From Micromonospora coxensis (GTDB lineage Bacteria; Actinomycetota; Actinomycetes; Mycobacteriales; Micromonosporaceae), in the NCBI RefSeq assembly GCF_900090295.1, contig NZ_LT607753.1:6572001-6636000 (forward strand): a DNA stretch of 64,000 nt, given 5' to 3'. Of the stretch, positions 34,478 to 41,878 are shown piece by piece. Under the pieces are notes generated by a model. The model was not told the origin of the DNA. It searched no databases and worked only from the letters and a program-made list of their open reading frames with translations. A program made the translations under genes and the position numbers. Within the stretch, counting starts at the first letter, position 1; every line of letters starts with the position of its first letter.

Positions 34478-36216
34478 GCGACCGGCCGACCGTCACCCGG
34501 CGGCCCGGTGCGCTGCGCCGGCTGCTGCCGGCCATCGCCGGGCACCCGGCGGCGTTCCGGGGCACCCTGCTGGCGAACCTCGTCGGGCAACTCGCCGGCC
34601 TCACCGCGGCCGTGTCGGGAGCCGCCCTGGTCGGCCGCGCCGTGGCCGGCGACCCCACCCCGCTCGGTGTGGTCACGGCCGTGCTCGGCGCGCTGGTCGC
34701 GATCGTCACGGTGGTGACCTGGTGGGAGATGTACGTCTCCCACGACCTCGCCTACCGCGTCCTGGCCGATCTGCGCACCCGCGTGTACGACGCGATCACC
34801 CGGATCGCCCCCGGCGGCCTCGGCACACGCCGCAGCGGTGACCTGGCCACCGTCGCGCTGTCCGACATCGAGACCCTGGAATGGCTGTTCGCGCACACCA
34901 TCGCGCAGCTGCTCACCGCCACCGTGGTCCTCGTCGCCGGCACCGCGCTGGCGGCCTGGATCGACCCGTGGCTGCCCGCCGTGGTGCTGCCCGCCGCCGT
35001 GCTGGTCACCGTGACACCCTGGCTGCTGCGCCGGCACGCCGACCGGCACGGCAGCCGGGTGCGGGCCGCCACCGCCGCGCTGACCGCCGACATCGTCGAC
35101 ACCGTGCAGGGACTGCGGGAGTTGACCGTCTTCGGGGCGCTGGAGCAGCGCCGCGCCCACCTCGCCGCCCGTACCCGACAGCTCGGGCGGGCGCAGCGAC
35201 GCAACGCCGCCCGCGCCGGCCTGGAGACGGCGCTGATCGACGCGCTGGTCGCCGCCGCCGGGGTCGCCGCGTTGCTGGTGGTGCTCGACGGTGTCCGCGC
35301 CGGACGCCTCGACGTCGCCGCCGCGCCGGTGGCGCTGGTCCTCGCCGGCGCGGTCCTCGGCCCGGCCAGCCAGGTGGCGCTGCTGCTCAAGGAGGCCGGC
35401 ACCCTGCGCGCCGCCGCCGACCGGATCGACGCCCTGCTGCAGGCGCCCACCCCGGTTCCCGCACCGGCCCGACCCGCACCGGCGCCCGGCGGTGGCGACG
35501 TGGTCTTCGACGACGTGCACTTCGGGTACCTGCCCGACCGGCCGGTGCTGCGCGGCGTCTCCTTCGTCGTCCGGCCCGGCGAGACGGTTGCCCTGGTGGG
35601 GGCCTCCGGCGCCGGCAAGTCCACCTGCGTCCACCTGCTCCTGCGTCACCACGACCCGAGCGCCGGCCGGATCACCGTCGGCGGCGTGGACCTGCGCGAC
35701 CTCGACGACGCCGACCTGCGCCGCACCGTCACGGTGGTGCCGCAGGACGTGCACCTGTTTCCCGGCTCGATCGCCGACAACATCCGCCTCGGCCGGCCGG
35801 ACGCCGCCGACGCCGAGGTCCGCGCCGCCGCCGACGCCGCCCAACTCACCGCGTTCCTCGACACCCTGCCCGCCGCCGCCGACACCCCGGCAGGGGAGCG
35901 GGGAGCTGCCCTGTCCGGCGGCCAACGGGCCAGGGTGGCCGTCGCCCGGGCCCTACTCACCGGCGCGCCGGTGCTCGTGCTCGACGAAGCCGCCGCCAAC
36001 CTCGACACCAGCACCGAAGCCGACCTGGCCGCCGCCATCGACGCCACCCGCGCCGACCGGGCCACCCTGGTGATCGCCCACCGGCTGTCCACCATCGACC
36101 GCGCCGACCGGGTCGTCCTGATCGACGGCGGACGGGTCGTCGCCACCGGCACGCCGGAGGAGCTGCGGGAGCGGGGTGCGTGGAGCGGGCTCATGGATCC
36201 GCATCGAGTCGGATGA
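34474..36216 (+). CDS. CydC-like ABC half transporter (partner)
   Basis: 580 residues with the same layout: membrane domain (GLTAAVSGAALVGRAVAG ... SDIETLEWLFAHTIAQLL), then Walker A GASGAGKST, signature LSGGQRARVAVARALL and Walker B VLVLDEAAANLD. The Walker B is followed by A where its partner has T-S, an asymmetry common in heterodimeric exporters. ATG 34474 overlaps the previous stop. It is the last gene of the operon. Confidence 0.82.
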   Translation: MSDRPTVTRRPGALRRLLPAIAGHPAAFRGTLLANLVGQLAGLTAAVSGAALVGRAVAGDPTPLGVVTAVLGALVAIVTVVTWWEMYVSHDLAYRVLADLRTRVYDAITRIAPGGLGTRRSGDLATVALSDIETLEWLFAHTIAQLLTATVVLVAGTALAAWIDPWLPAVVLPAAVLVTVTPWLLRRHADRHGSRVRAATAALTADIVDTVQGLRELTVFGALEQRRAHLAARTRQLGRAQRRNAARAGLETALIDALVAAAGVAALLVVLDGVRAGRLDVAAAPVALVLAGAVLGPASQVALLLKEAGTLRAAADRIDALLQAPTPVPAPARPAPAPGGGDVVFDDVHFGYLPDRPVLRGVSFVVRPGETVALVGASGAGKSTCVHLLLRHHDPSAGRITVGGVDLRDLDDADLRRTVTVVPQDVHLFPGSIADNIRLGRPDAADAEVRAAADAAQLTAFLDTLPAAADTPAGERGAALSGGQRARVAVARALLTGAPVLVLDEAAANLDTSTEADLAAAIDATRADRATLVIAHRLSTIDRADRVVLIDGGRVVATGTPEELRERGAWSGLMDPHRVG

Positions 36217-36408
36217 GCGGGGTGCGCATCCCGAGTGTGCCGGCGGGGCAGCCCGACGGGCAGCCGGGAAGTGACGGTGTCCTGATCCGGCATCACCGCC
36301 TACCCGCCCCCTGCGGATCGAGGTTTGGCGTTAGGCTGGGCCACAGCGTCGCGTACCGGTGGCAGGCCGTGTCAGGTATGGAGGCGCCGGACCGAAGGGA
36401 GCACAACG

Positions 36409-36447
36409 ATGATGACCGTTGTCCCTTCGCTCTTCACCGGTGAGTGA
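36409..36447 (+). other. Possible 12-residue leader ORF before hemerythrin gene
   Basis: GAAGGGAG is well placed ahead of ATG-ATG at 36409, which reads MMTVVPSLFTGE and stops at 36445-36447. The stop overlaps the GTG start region (36440) of the hemerythrin gene. It may couple translation, or it may show that the original N-terminus was lost by a frameshift. Confidence 0.35.
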
Positions 36448-36910
36448 GAGCGAGAAGACCAGGCTGATCGCCTGGAGCCACGAGTTACGCACCGTCCACG
36501 GCAGGCTGCGCGAAGCGCTGACCGTGACCCAGCAGGCCCTCGCCGCCGGGGCGGCGGTCGAAGCAGCGACCAGGGATCTCCTGCTGTTCTGTCACGGGTT
36601 CTGCGCCGCGCTCACCGCCCACCACGAGGGCGAGGATCGCCACCTGTTCCCGGCGATCGCCGAGCAGTACCCCCAGCTACGGGACACGCTGCGCTATCTG
36701 CAGCAGGACCACTCGATGATCGCTCATCTGCTGGGCGGGCTGCAGGCCGCCGTCGCCCGGGGTGCCCCGCCCGCGGAGCTGCACCGGCACCTGGAGGGCG
36801 TGGCGGCGATCATGGAGTCGCATTTCCGGTACGAGGAACGTCAACTGCTGACCGTCCTGGAGACGCTGGCACTGGACGCCGATCCGCAGGTGGTGCTGGG
36901 GCCGCTGTGA
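36440..36910 (+). CDS. Hemerythrin domain protein (second)
   Basis: About 156 residues with HHE ligands: SHELRTVHGRLREAL, LLFCHGFCAALTAHHEGEDRHLFPAI, LQQDHSMIAHLL and MESHFRYEERQLL. It is a single-domain cytoplasmic diiron-type protein, possibly O2/NO binding. The start is uncertain: GTG 36440 or TTG 36419 are in frame, but the good Shine-Dalgarno belongs to an out-of-frame ATG at 36409. Confidence 0.85.
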   Translation: MSESEKTRLIAWSHELRTVHGRLREALTVTQQALAAGAAVEAATRDLLLFCHGFCAALTAHHEGEDRHLFPAIAEQYPQLRDTLRYLQQDHSMIAHLLGGLQAAVARGAPPAELHRHLEGVAAIMESHFRYEERQLLTVLETLALDADPQVVLGPL

Positions 36911-36965
36911 ACGCCTCGCACACGGCGCGCGCGACCCGGAGGGCAACGAGTTCTGCATCGCGTAG
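36909..36965 (+). pseudogene. C-terminal remnant of a glyoxalase/VOC family gene
   Basis: Directly after the hemerythrin stop the sequence reads ERLAHGARDPEGNEFCIA and a stop. DPEGNEFC is the hallmark end of VOC/glyoxalase-like proteins. No upstream part of such a gene exists here, so only ~18 codons survive. Confidence 0.6.
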
Positions 36966-37108
36966 GGCGCGAGCGGCGTCGACCGGACGGTGCCGCACGT
37001 CCACACGTTTCGGGACGGGCTCGGTGCAGCGCATGGACGTCCGCGAGCACGCGGCGTAGCCGCAGCTCCGAGGGGTTGGCGGGGCGAGGTCGGGGGCAGT
37101 AGGGGGCG

Positions 37109-38059
37109 ATGGACGAGAAGGTGATGGTGTTCGCGCCCGCGCCCCTGTTGACCGTGACGATCGAGCAGCAGGCCGACGCGGTCGAGCTGCACCTGCACCC
37201 CGGCGGGCAGGGGGTGTGGCAGACCCGCATGATCAGCGCCCTCGGCACGCCGGTGACCCTCTGTGTGGCGCTCGGTGGTGAGGTCGGTGACGCGCTGCGC
37301 AAGCTTCTCGCCGACGAGAACGTGTCGGTGCGGGTGGTCGAGCGGCAGTCGGGCACCGGCTGGTACGTGCACGACCGACGCGACGGCTCCCGGACGGAGA
37401 TCGCCGAGGACCCGGGTGCGCCGATGGTCCGCCACGACATCGACGAGCTGTACACGGTGACGCTCACCGAAGGGCTACGCGCGCCCGTGAGCGTGCTGAG
37501 CGGCCCCGCCGACCCGGGTGTGGTGGACCCGGACATCTACCGTCGGCTCGCCTCGGACCTGAGCGCCAACGGCGGGACCGTGGTGGCGGACCTCTCCGGC
37601 GATCACCTGACGGCGGTGCTGGCGGGCGGCGTCGCCGTGCTCAAGGTCAGCCACGAGGAGCTGATCGACGACGGGCACGCCGACGACGACAGCGTGGCGG
37701 CGCTGCTCACCGCCGGCCGCCGGCTGCAGAAGCAGGGCGCGAGGACGGTGCTGATCAGTCGGGCGGGGGAGCCGACCCTGGCCCTGCTCGACGACGGTAC
37801 GGCGCTGCAGGTGCACGCGCCGCCGTTGGAGCTGGCCGACCACCGGGGCGCCGGTGACTCGATGACCGCCGGGGTCGCGGCGGTGCTCGCCCGCGGCGGC
37901 GACCTGCGGGAGGCCCTGCGCGTCGGCGCCGCCGCCGGGGCGCTCAACGTCACCCGGCACGGGCTCGGCACCGGCCGGGCCGAAGCCGTGCGGGAACTCG
38001 CCGGCTGGGTCCGCCTCACGCCGCTGGACGACGCCCCGGGCGGCGACGATGACCGCTGA
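37109..38059 (+). CDS. PfkB family carbohydrate kinase
   Basis: 316 residues with the PfkB signature 2 near the C-terminus (LADHRGAGDSMTAGVAAVLA), containing the catalytic Asp in GAGDS and the anion hole. The N-terminus (MVFAPAPLLTVTIE and GGQGVWQTRMISALG) matches 1-phosphofructokinase/tagatose kinase-like members. KVSHEELIDDG is the usual FruK-like motif. It phosphorylates a sugar or sugar phosphate with ATP. It overlaps surE by 11 bases. Confidence 0.87.
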   Translation: MDEKVMVFAPAPLLTVTIEQQADAVELHLHPGGQGVWQTRMISALGTPVTLCVALGGEVGDALRKLLADENVSVRVVERQSGTGWYVHDRRDGSRTEIAEDPGAPMVRHDIDELYTVTLTEGLRAPVSVLSGPADPGVVDPDIYRRLASDLSANGGTVVADLSGDHLTAVLAGGVAVLKVSHEELIDDGHADDDSVAALLTAGRRLQKQGARTVLISRAGEPTLALLDDGTALQVHAPPLELADHRGAGDSMTAGVAAVLARGGDLREALRVGAAAGALNVTRHGLGTGRAEAVRELAGWVRLTPLDDAPGGDDDR

Positions 38060-38879
38060 CCGACCGGCCCGCGTCCTGGTGACCAACGACGACGGGGTGC
38101 ACGCCCCCGGCATCCGGTGGCTGGCCCGGGCGGCGTACGAACGCGGCCTCGACGTGGTGGTGGCCGCGCCACGGTCGGAGGCGAGCGGGATGAGCGCCGC
38201 CCTGTCCGCGGTGACCGACGACGGGCGGGTGGTGTTCACCCCGGCGGAGCTGGCCGGGCTGCCGGAGGTGCCGGCGTACGGGGTCGCCGCCTCGCCCGCC
38301 TACATCACCGTCCTGGCCGTGCTGGGGGTGTTCGGGCCGCCCCCGGAGCTGGTGCTGTCGGGCATCAACCGGGGAGCCAACGCCGGCCACGCGATCCTGC
38401 ACTCCGGCACGGTGGGCGCGGCGCTGACCGCCGCCAACAACGGCGCCCGCGCCTTGGCCGTCTCGCTGGACGTGCTCTCCCCGGCGGCGGCGAGCGCCGG
38501 CAGCGGCGGCGCGGCCATCGCCGTGCTCGACACGGTCGACGACGAGACCCGCCACTGGTCGACCGCCGCCGACCTGGCCGGAGATCTGCTGCCCTGGCTG
38601 CGCGACGCCGACCTCGGCACGGTGCTCAACCTCAACGTGCCCGACCTGCCGGCCGCCGAGGTGGCGGGGCTGCGCCAGGCCACCCTCGCCCCGTTCGGGC
38701 AGGTGCAGGTGACGGTCGCCGAGAGCGGCCACGGCTACGTGCGGACGACGATCGAGGAGAACGGCGCCCGGCACGTGCCCGGCACCGACCTGGCCTGGCT
38801 CGCCGACGGGTACGCCGCCGTCACCGCGGTCCGGGCCCTGGGACACCTGCCCGGGGTGGAGCTGCCGGTCGGGGCCTGA
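38049..38879 (+). CDS. surE: 5'/3'-nucleotidase SurE
   Basis: The N-terminus VLVTNDDGVHAPGIRWL contains the metal-binding N-D-D motif. PRSEASGMSAALS and VLSGINRGANAGHAILHSGTVGAA are the conserved SurE substrate and metal loops. Length of 276 residues is normal. It dephosphorylates nucleoside monophosphates and sometimes polyphosphate. Overlap with the PfkB gene suggests coupled expression, a pairing I cannot explain mechanistically. Confidence 0.93.
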   Translation: MTADRPARVLVTNDDGVHAPGIRWLARAAYERGLDVVVAAPRSEASGMSAALSAVTDDGRVVFTPAELAGLPEVPAYGVAASPAYITVLAVLGVFGPPPELVLSGINRGANAGHAILHSGTVGAALTAANNGARALAVSLDVLSPAAASAGSGGAAIAVLDTVDDETRHWSTAADLAGDLLPWLRDADLGTVLNLNVPDLPAAEVAGLRQATLAPFGQVQVTVAESGHGYVRTTIEENGARHVPGTDLAWLADGYAAVTAVRALGHLPGVELPVGA

Positions 38880-38922
38880 CGTCGACCGTTTCCGGCCAGG
38901 CGCGGGCTGGTCGTGCCCGTGG

Positions 38923-38952
38923 CGCCCCGCCGCCCGGATCGGCGGCGGGGCG
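38923..38952. terminator. Terminator between surE and the acidic-protein gene
   Basis: A perfect 12-bp GC stem with loop CGGATC lies between convergent stops at 38879 and 38965. Confidence 0.85.
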
Positions 38953-38964
38953 GGCGGTGTGGGG

Positions 38965-39195
38965 TCAGGCTTCGTCGGCGGCGCGGTCGCGGTCGGCCTC
39001 GGCGTCGGCCCGGCCGACCGGAGAGCCGTCGCTGTCGCGGGTGGCTTCGGAGAGGTCCACGTCGGCGCCGGCGCGGGCGGCGTCGGCCGCGGCGTCGTCC
39101 GCGCCGACGATCTCCCCACCGGCGGTGGCGTCGTCCTTCTCGGTGAGTTCTCCGGCAGCGGCCAGCGCGACCGGCACGTACCTGGGTTCGGTCAT
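38965..39195 (-). CDS. Small acidic hypothetical protein
   Basis: 76 residues starting MTEPRYVPVALAAAGELTEK and ending in a highly acidic, Ala/Asp-rich tail (DDAAADAARAGADVDLSEAT). ATG 39195 is preceded by GAGGAGG. The protein is probably disordered. No family or partner is recognised. Confidence 0.65.
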   Translation of the reverse strand: MTEPRYVPVALAAAGELTEKDDATAGGEIVGADDAAADAARAGADVDLSEATRDSDGSPVGRADAEADRDRAADEA

Positions 39196-39269
39196 CTCGT
39201 CCTCCTCGGACTCGTCCCTTCCTCTCATCGCTACCCGGGACGGCGTCCGGCACACAGGGGCGGTGAACG

Positions 39270-39686
39270 TCAGCGCACCGCCCCACCTGATGCGGCGGCG
39301 GTCACCTCGACCTCCAGCACCGCCCCTTCGAGGAAGAGCCTGCTCACCTCCACCGTGGTACTGGCCGGTCTGGCGTCCGGGAAGTACCGGCTGCGGACAT
39401 CGGCGTAGCCGGCCAGGTCGGCGAGGTCGGTCATGAAGGTGCGCACGTGCATGACGTCGGCGAACGTGGCGCCGTGCGCGGCCAGCAGCGCACCGATCAG
39501 CTCGAAGATCCGTTCTGTCTGTGCGCGTACGTCGCCGGGGGCCACGACGGTGCCGGTGTCGTCCACGGCGACCTGGCCGGAGAGCACGAGCAGCGCGCCG
39601 CCGGGCAGGGCGAGACGGGCCACGTGGGAGAACCGGTCGCCGAACGGCGCCGACACGGTCGCGGGGTTGTCCAGGGTGACGGTCAC
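39270..39686 (-). CDS. RidA/YjgF family protein
   Basis: 138 residues: FSHVARLALPGGALLVLSGQVAVDDTG, then RAQTERIFELIGALLAAHGA, FADVMHVRTFMTDLADL and the C-terminal PASTTVEVSRLFLEGAVLEVEVTA. This is the RidA trimer fold; the strict Arg of enamine deaminases appears replaced in the VEVSRL segment, so activity may differ. GTG 39686 overlaps the upstream dehydrogenase stop by 4 bases, so the two are one transcript. Confidence 0.85.
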   Translation of the reverse strand: MTVTLDNPATVSAPFGDRFSHVARLALPGGALLVLSGQVAVDDTGTVVAPGDVRAQTERIFELIGALLAAHGATFADVMHVRTFMTDLADLAGYADVRSRYFPDARPASTTVEVSRLFLEGAVLEVEVTAAASGGAVR

Positions 39687-40534
39687 GGTCGCTCCTCGTC
39701 GGGGGTGGTGGCATCGCGGGACGGCGCGTCGGTGAGGGTGGCGAGGTCGGCGTCGGGCCGGGGCACGGCGGTCAGCATCGCGGCGGTGGCGCTCAGGACG
39801 GGTGCCGGCACGTCGCCGAGCGCGTCGAGGGCGAGCCGGGCGTCCTTGGCGGCCAGCGCGACGGCGAACGCGGCGTCGGTGGCGCTCGCCCGGGCGACCG
39901 CGCCGCGGAGTGGTCCGGTGGCCAGCGCGTCGCAGGCCGTACGACGGTCGACGCCCACCGCGTCCGCCACCGCCAGTGCGTCGGCGACCGCCGCGACCGC
40001 CGTGACGAGGGCGGTGTTGAGCACCAGCTTCATCGCCGCGCCGGTGCCGGGGCCGCCGCAGCGACGCAGCGTGCCCAGGTTCTCCAGCACCGGTGCGACC
40101 CGGTCGACGGCCGCCTCCGTACCGCCGGCCAGGACCACCAGACGACCTTCCTGCGCCGCGCCCGCGCTGCCCGCGACCGGCGCGTCCACCAGAGGGACGC
40201 CCGAGGGGAGGCGTGCGGCCAGTTCCCGGACGGCCGACGGGCCGATCGTGGACATCTCCACCAGGTGAGCGCCGGTCCGCAGGGCCTCCAGCGCCCCGTC
40301 GACGCCGAACAGCACCTCCTGGACGGCGGTCGCGTCGGTGAGCATGGTGATCACTACGTCGGCGTCCCGGACGGCCTCCGCCGGGTCGGCGGCGGCTCGG
40401 GCGCCGGCCTCGACCAGCGGTGCGGTGCGCGCGGCGGTGCGGTTCCAGACGGTGAGCCGGTGCCCGGTGGCCAGCAGCCGACGGCCGAGCGCCGTGCCCA
40501 TGGTCCCCGTACCCAGCAGTGCGATGGCGTTCAT
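39683..40534 (-). CDS. NAD(P)-dependent 3-hydroxyisobutyrate dehydrogenase-like oxidoreductase
   Basis: The Rossmann start IALLGTGTMGTALGRRLLATGH, then VVITMLTDATAVQEVLFG, VDAPVAGSAGAAQEGRLVVLAGG (substrate motif) and GTGAAMKLVLN with the catalytic Lys identify the beta-hydroxyacid dehydrogenase family. Length of 283 residues is normal. ATG 40534 is chosen over a start ten codons upstream. It is coupled to the RidA gene and divergent from a LysR regulator, its likely controller. Confidence 0.88.
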   Translation of the reverse strand: MNAIALLGTGTMGTALGRRLLATGHRLTVWNRTAARTAPLVEAGARAAADPAEAVRDADVVITMLTDATAVQEVLFGVDGALEALRTGAHLVEMSTIGPSAVRELAARLPSGVPLVDAPVAGSAGAAQEGRLVVLAGGTEAAVDRVAPVLENLGTLRRCGGPGTGAAMKLVLNTALVTAVAAVADALAVADAVGVDRRTACDALATGPLRGAVARASATDAAFAVALAAKDARLALDALGDVPAPVLSATAAMLTAVPRPDADLATLTDAPSRDATTPDEERP

Positions 40535-40572
40535 GACCGGCGACGCTACGGCGATGCCATCCATGCGACCAG

Positions 40573-40598
40573 CGAATGTTTGTCATCCCTGCCATTCG
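40573..40598. promoter_or_regulatory. Inverted repeat, candidate LysR binding site
   Basis: CGAATG and CATTCG arms lie 14 bases apart between the divergent dehydrogenase and LysR genes. Such partial dyads in LysR intergenic regions usually bind the regulator. The position argues that the LysR start is GTG 40615 rather than ATG 40576. Confidence 0.45.
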
Positions 40599-40614
40599 GC
40601 ACGAGCATGGGTGC

Positions 40615-41511
40615 GTGCAGCCACACACCCTCCGGGTCTTCCGCGCCGTCGCCGAGCACGGCTCCATCAGCGCTGCGGCGCGGGCCCTGCGCTACACCCA
40701 GTCGGCGGTGTCCCGGCAGATCGCCGCGCTGGAGGTCGATGTCGGACACACCCTGTTCGACCGGTTGCCCCGTGGCGTCGCCCTCACCGAGCACGGCCGT
40801 TGCCTGCGCGACCATGCCGCGGCGGTGCTCGACCGCCTCGACGCGGCGCGTCGGGACCTGGCCGCGCTGGACGACCTGTCCGCCGGCCGGCTGCGCGTCG
40901 GCGCGTTTCCCACCGCGGTCGCCGCGCTCGTGCCGCGTGCCCTGGCGACGTTTCGGTCCGAGCATCCCGACGTGGCCCTGTCCCTGGTCGAGGGGCTGAC
41001 GCCCGGCCTGGTGGCACGCCTCGCCGACGGCGACGCCGACGTGGCCGTGCTCAGTGCCGCACCGGATCAGCCGCTCGACAGCGCACGCGTCGACCTGCAC
41101 CACCTCCTCGACGAGGCGCTGCTGGTGGCGGTTCCCCGGACCCACCGGTTGGCCCGCCGACGTACCGTCCGGTTGCGGGACCTGGCCGACGACGCGTTCA
41201 TCGCCGGTTCGGCCACCGCGGAGGAGACCCTGCTGCGCGCCACACTGCCCGCCGGCTTCCGACCCAGGATCGACATCGTGGCCGCCGAATGGACCGGCAA
41301 GCTGGGCTGTGTGGCGGCCGGCCTGGGCGTCGCCCTGGTCCCGGCCCTGGCCGTCCGGGCCACCCCGCCCGATCTGGCGCTGCTACGGCTGCATCCCGAC
41401 GACGCCTCCGTCCGGCGGGTCTTCGCCGCCACCGTTGCCGGTCGCAGCCGGTCACCGGCGGTCCGACGCTTCCTCGCCCACCTCGACGCGGCGGCGGCCG
41501 GACTCAGGTGA
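40615..41511 (+). CDS. LysR family transcriptional regulator
   Basis: The N-terminal winged helix LRVFRAVAEHGSISAAARALRYTQSAVSRQIAALE is the LysR HTH. The effector domain follows (RLRVGAFPTAVAALVPRALATFRSEHPDVALSLVEG). About 298 residues from GTG 40615; ATG 40576 is an alternative that would cover the inverted repeat. It is divergent from the dehydrogenase-RidA pair and probably senses a hydroxy- or keto-acid metabolite (inference). Confidence 0.9.
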   Translation: MQPHTLRVFRAVAEHGSISAAARALRYTQSAVSRQIAALEVDVGHTLFDRLPRGVALTEHGRCLRDHAAAVLDRLDAARRDLAALDDLSAGRLRVGAFPTAVAALVPRALATFRSEHPDVALSLVEGLTPGLVARLADGDADVAVLSAAPDQPLDSARVDLHHLLDEALLVAVPRTHRLARRRTVRLRDLADDAFIAGSATAEETLLRATLPAGFRPRIDIVAAEWTGKLGCVAAGLGVALVPALAVRATPPDLALLRLHPDDASVRRVFAATVAGRSRSPAVRRFLAHLDAAAAGLR

Positions 41512-41540
41512 AGGACACGACCACCGGTGACGCCCGCCGG

Positions 41541-41858
41541 TCACTCCTCGTCGTCGCCGATGCGGACCTCGAGCCGGTCCGGCTCCAGCCGGACGATCTC
41601 CATCCGCCGGCGGGCGCCGGCGGCGGTGTCGACCCGGATCGGCCCCTCCGGCGGGCAGCGCCACCGGCCGGGCCGGCGCTCGTTGGCGTCCCCCCGCCCG
41701 ATCGGCCGGTCGACGAAGGTGCCGTCGGCGTGGAACTCCATGCCGTCGCGGCCCCGCGCCGGGGGGAAGTCGTGCTCGGCCGGCCGGTACACCCGGACGC
41801 CCTCGTGGTCCTCCTCGAAGGAGTGCGTCCAGTGCCTGAGCAGCCGCTCGTCGGACAT
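41541..41858 (-). CDS. Small hypothetical protein
   Basis: 105 residues: MSDERLLRHWTHSFEEDHEG then VYRPAEHDFPPARGRDGMEF and a C-terminal RLEPDRLEVRIGDDEE. It resembles single-domain lipocalin-like or DUF proteins of actinomycetes but I cannot assign a family. ATG 41858 has AAGGGGA upstream. It lies just downstream of the metalloprotease gene on the same strand, with a 20-base gap, and may be co-transcribed. Confidence 0.7.
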   Translation of the reverse strand: MSDERLLRHWTHSFEEDHEGVRVYRPAEHDFPPARGRDGMEFHADGTFVDRPIGRGDANERRPGRWRCPPEGPIRVDTAAGARRRMEIVRLEPDRLEVRIGDDEE

Positions 41859-41878
41859 GCTGGTCCCCTTCCGCGTCG

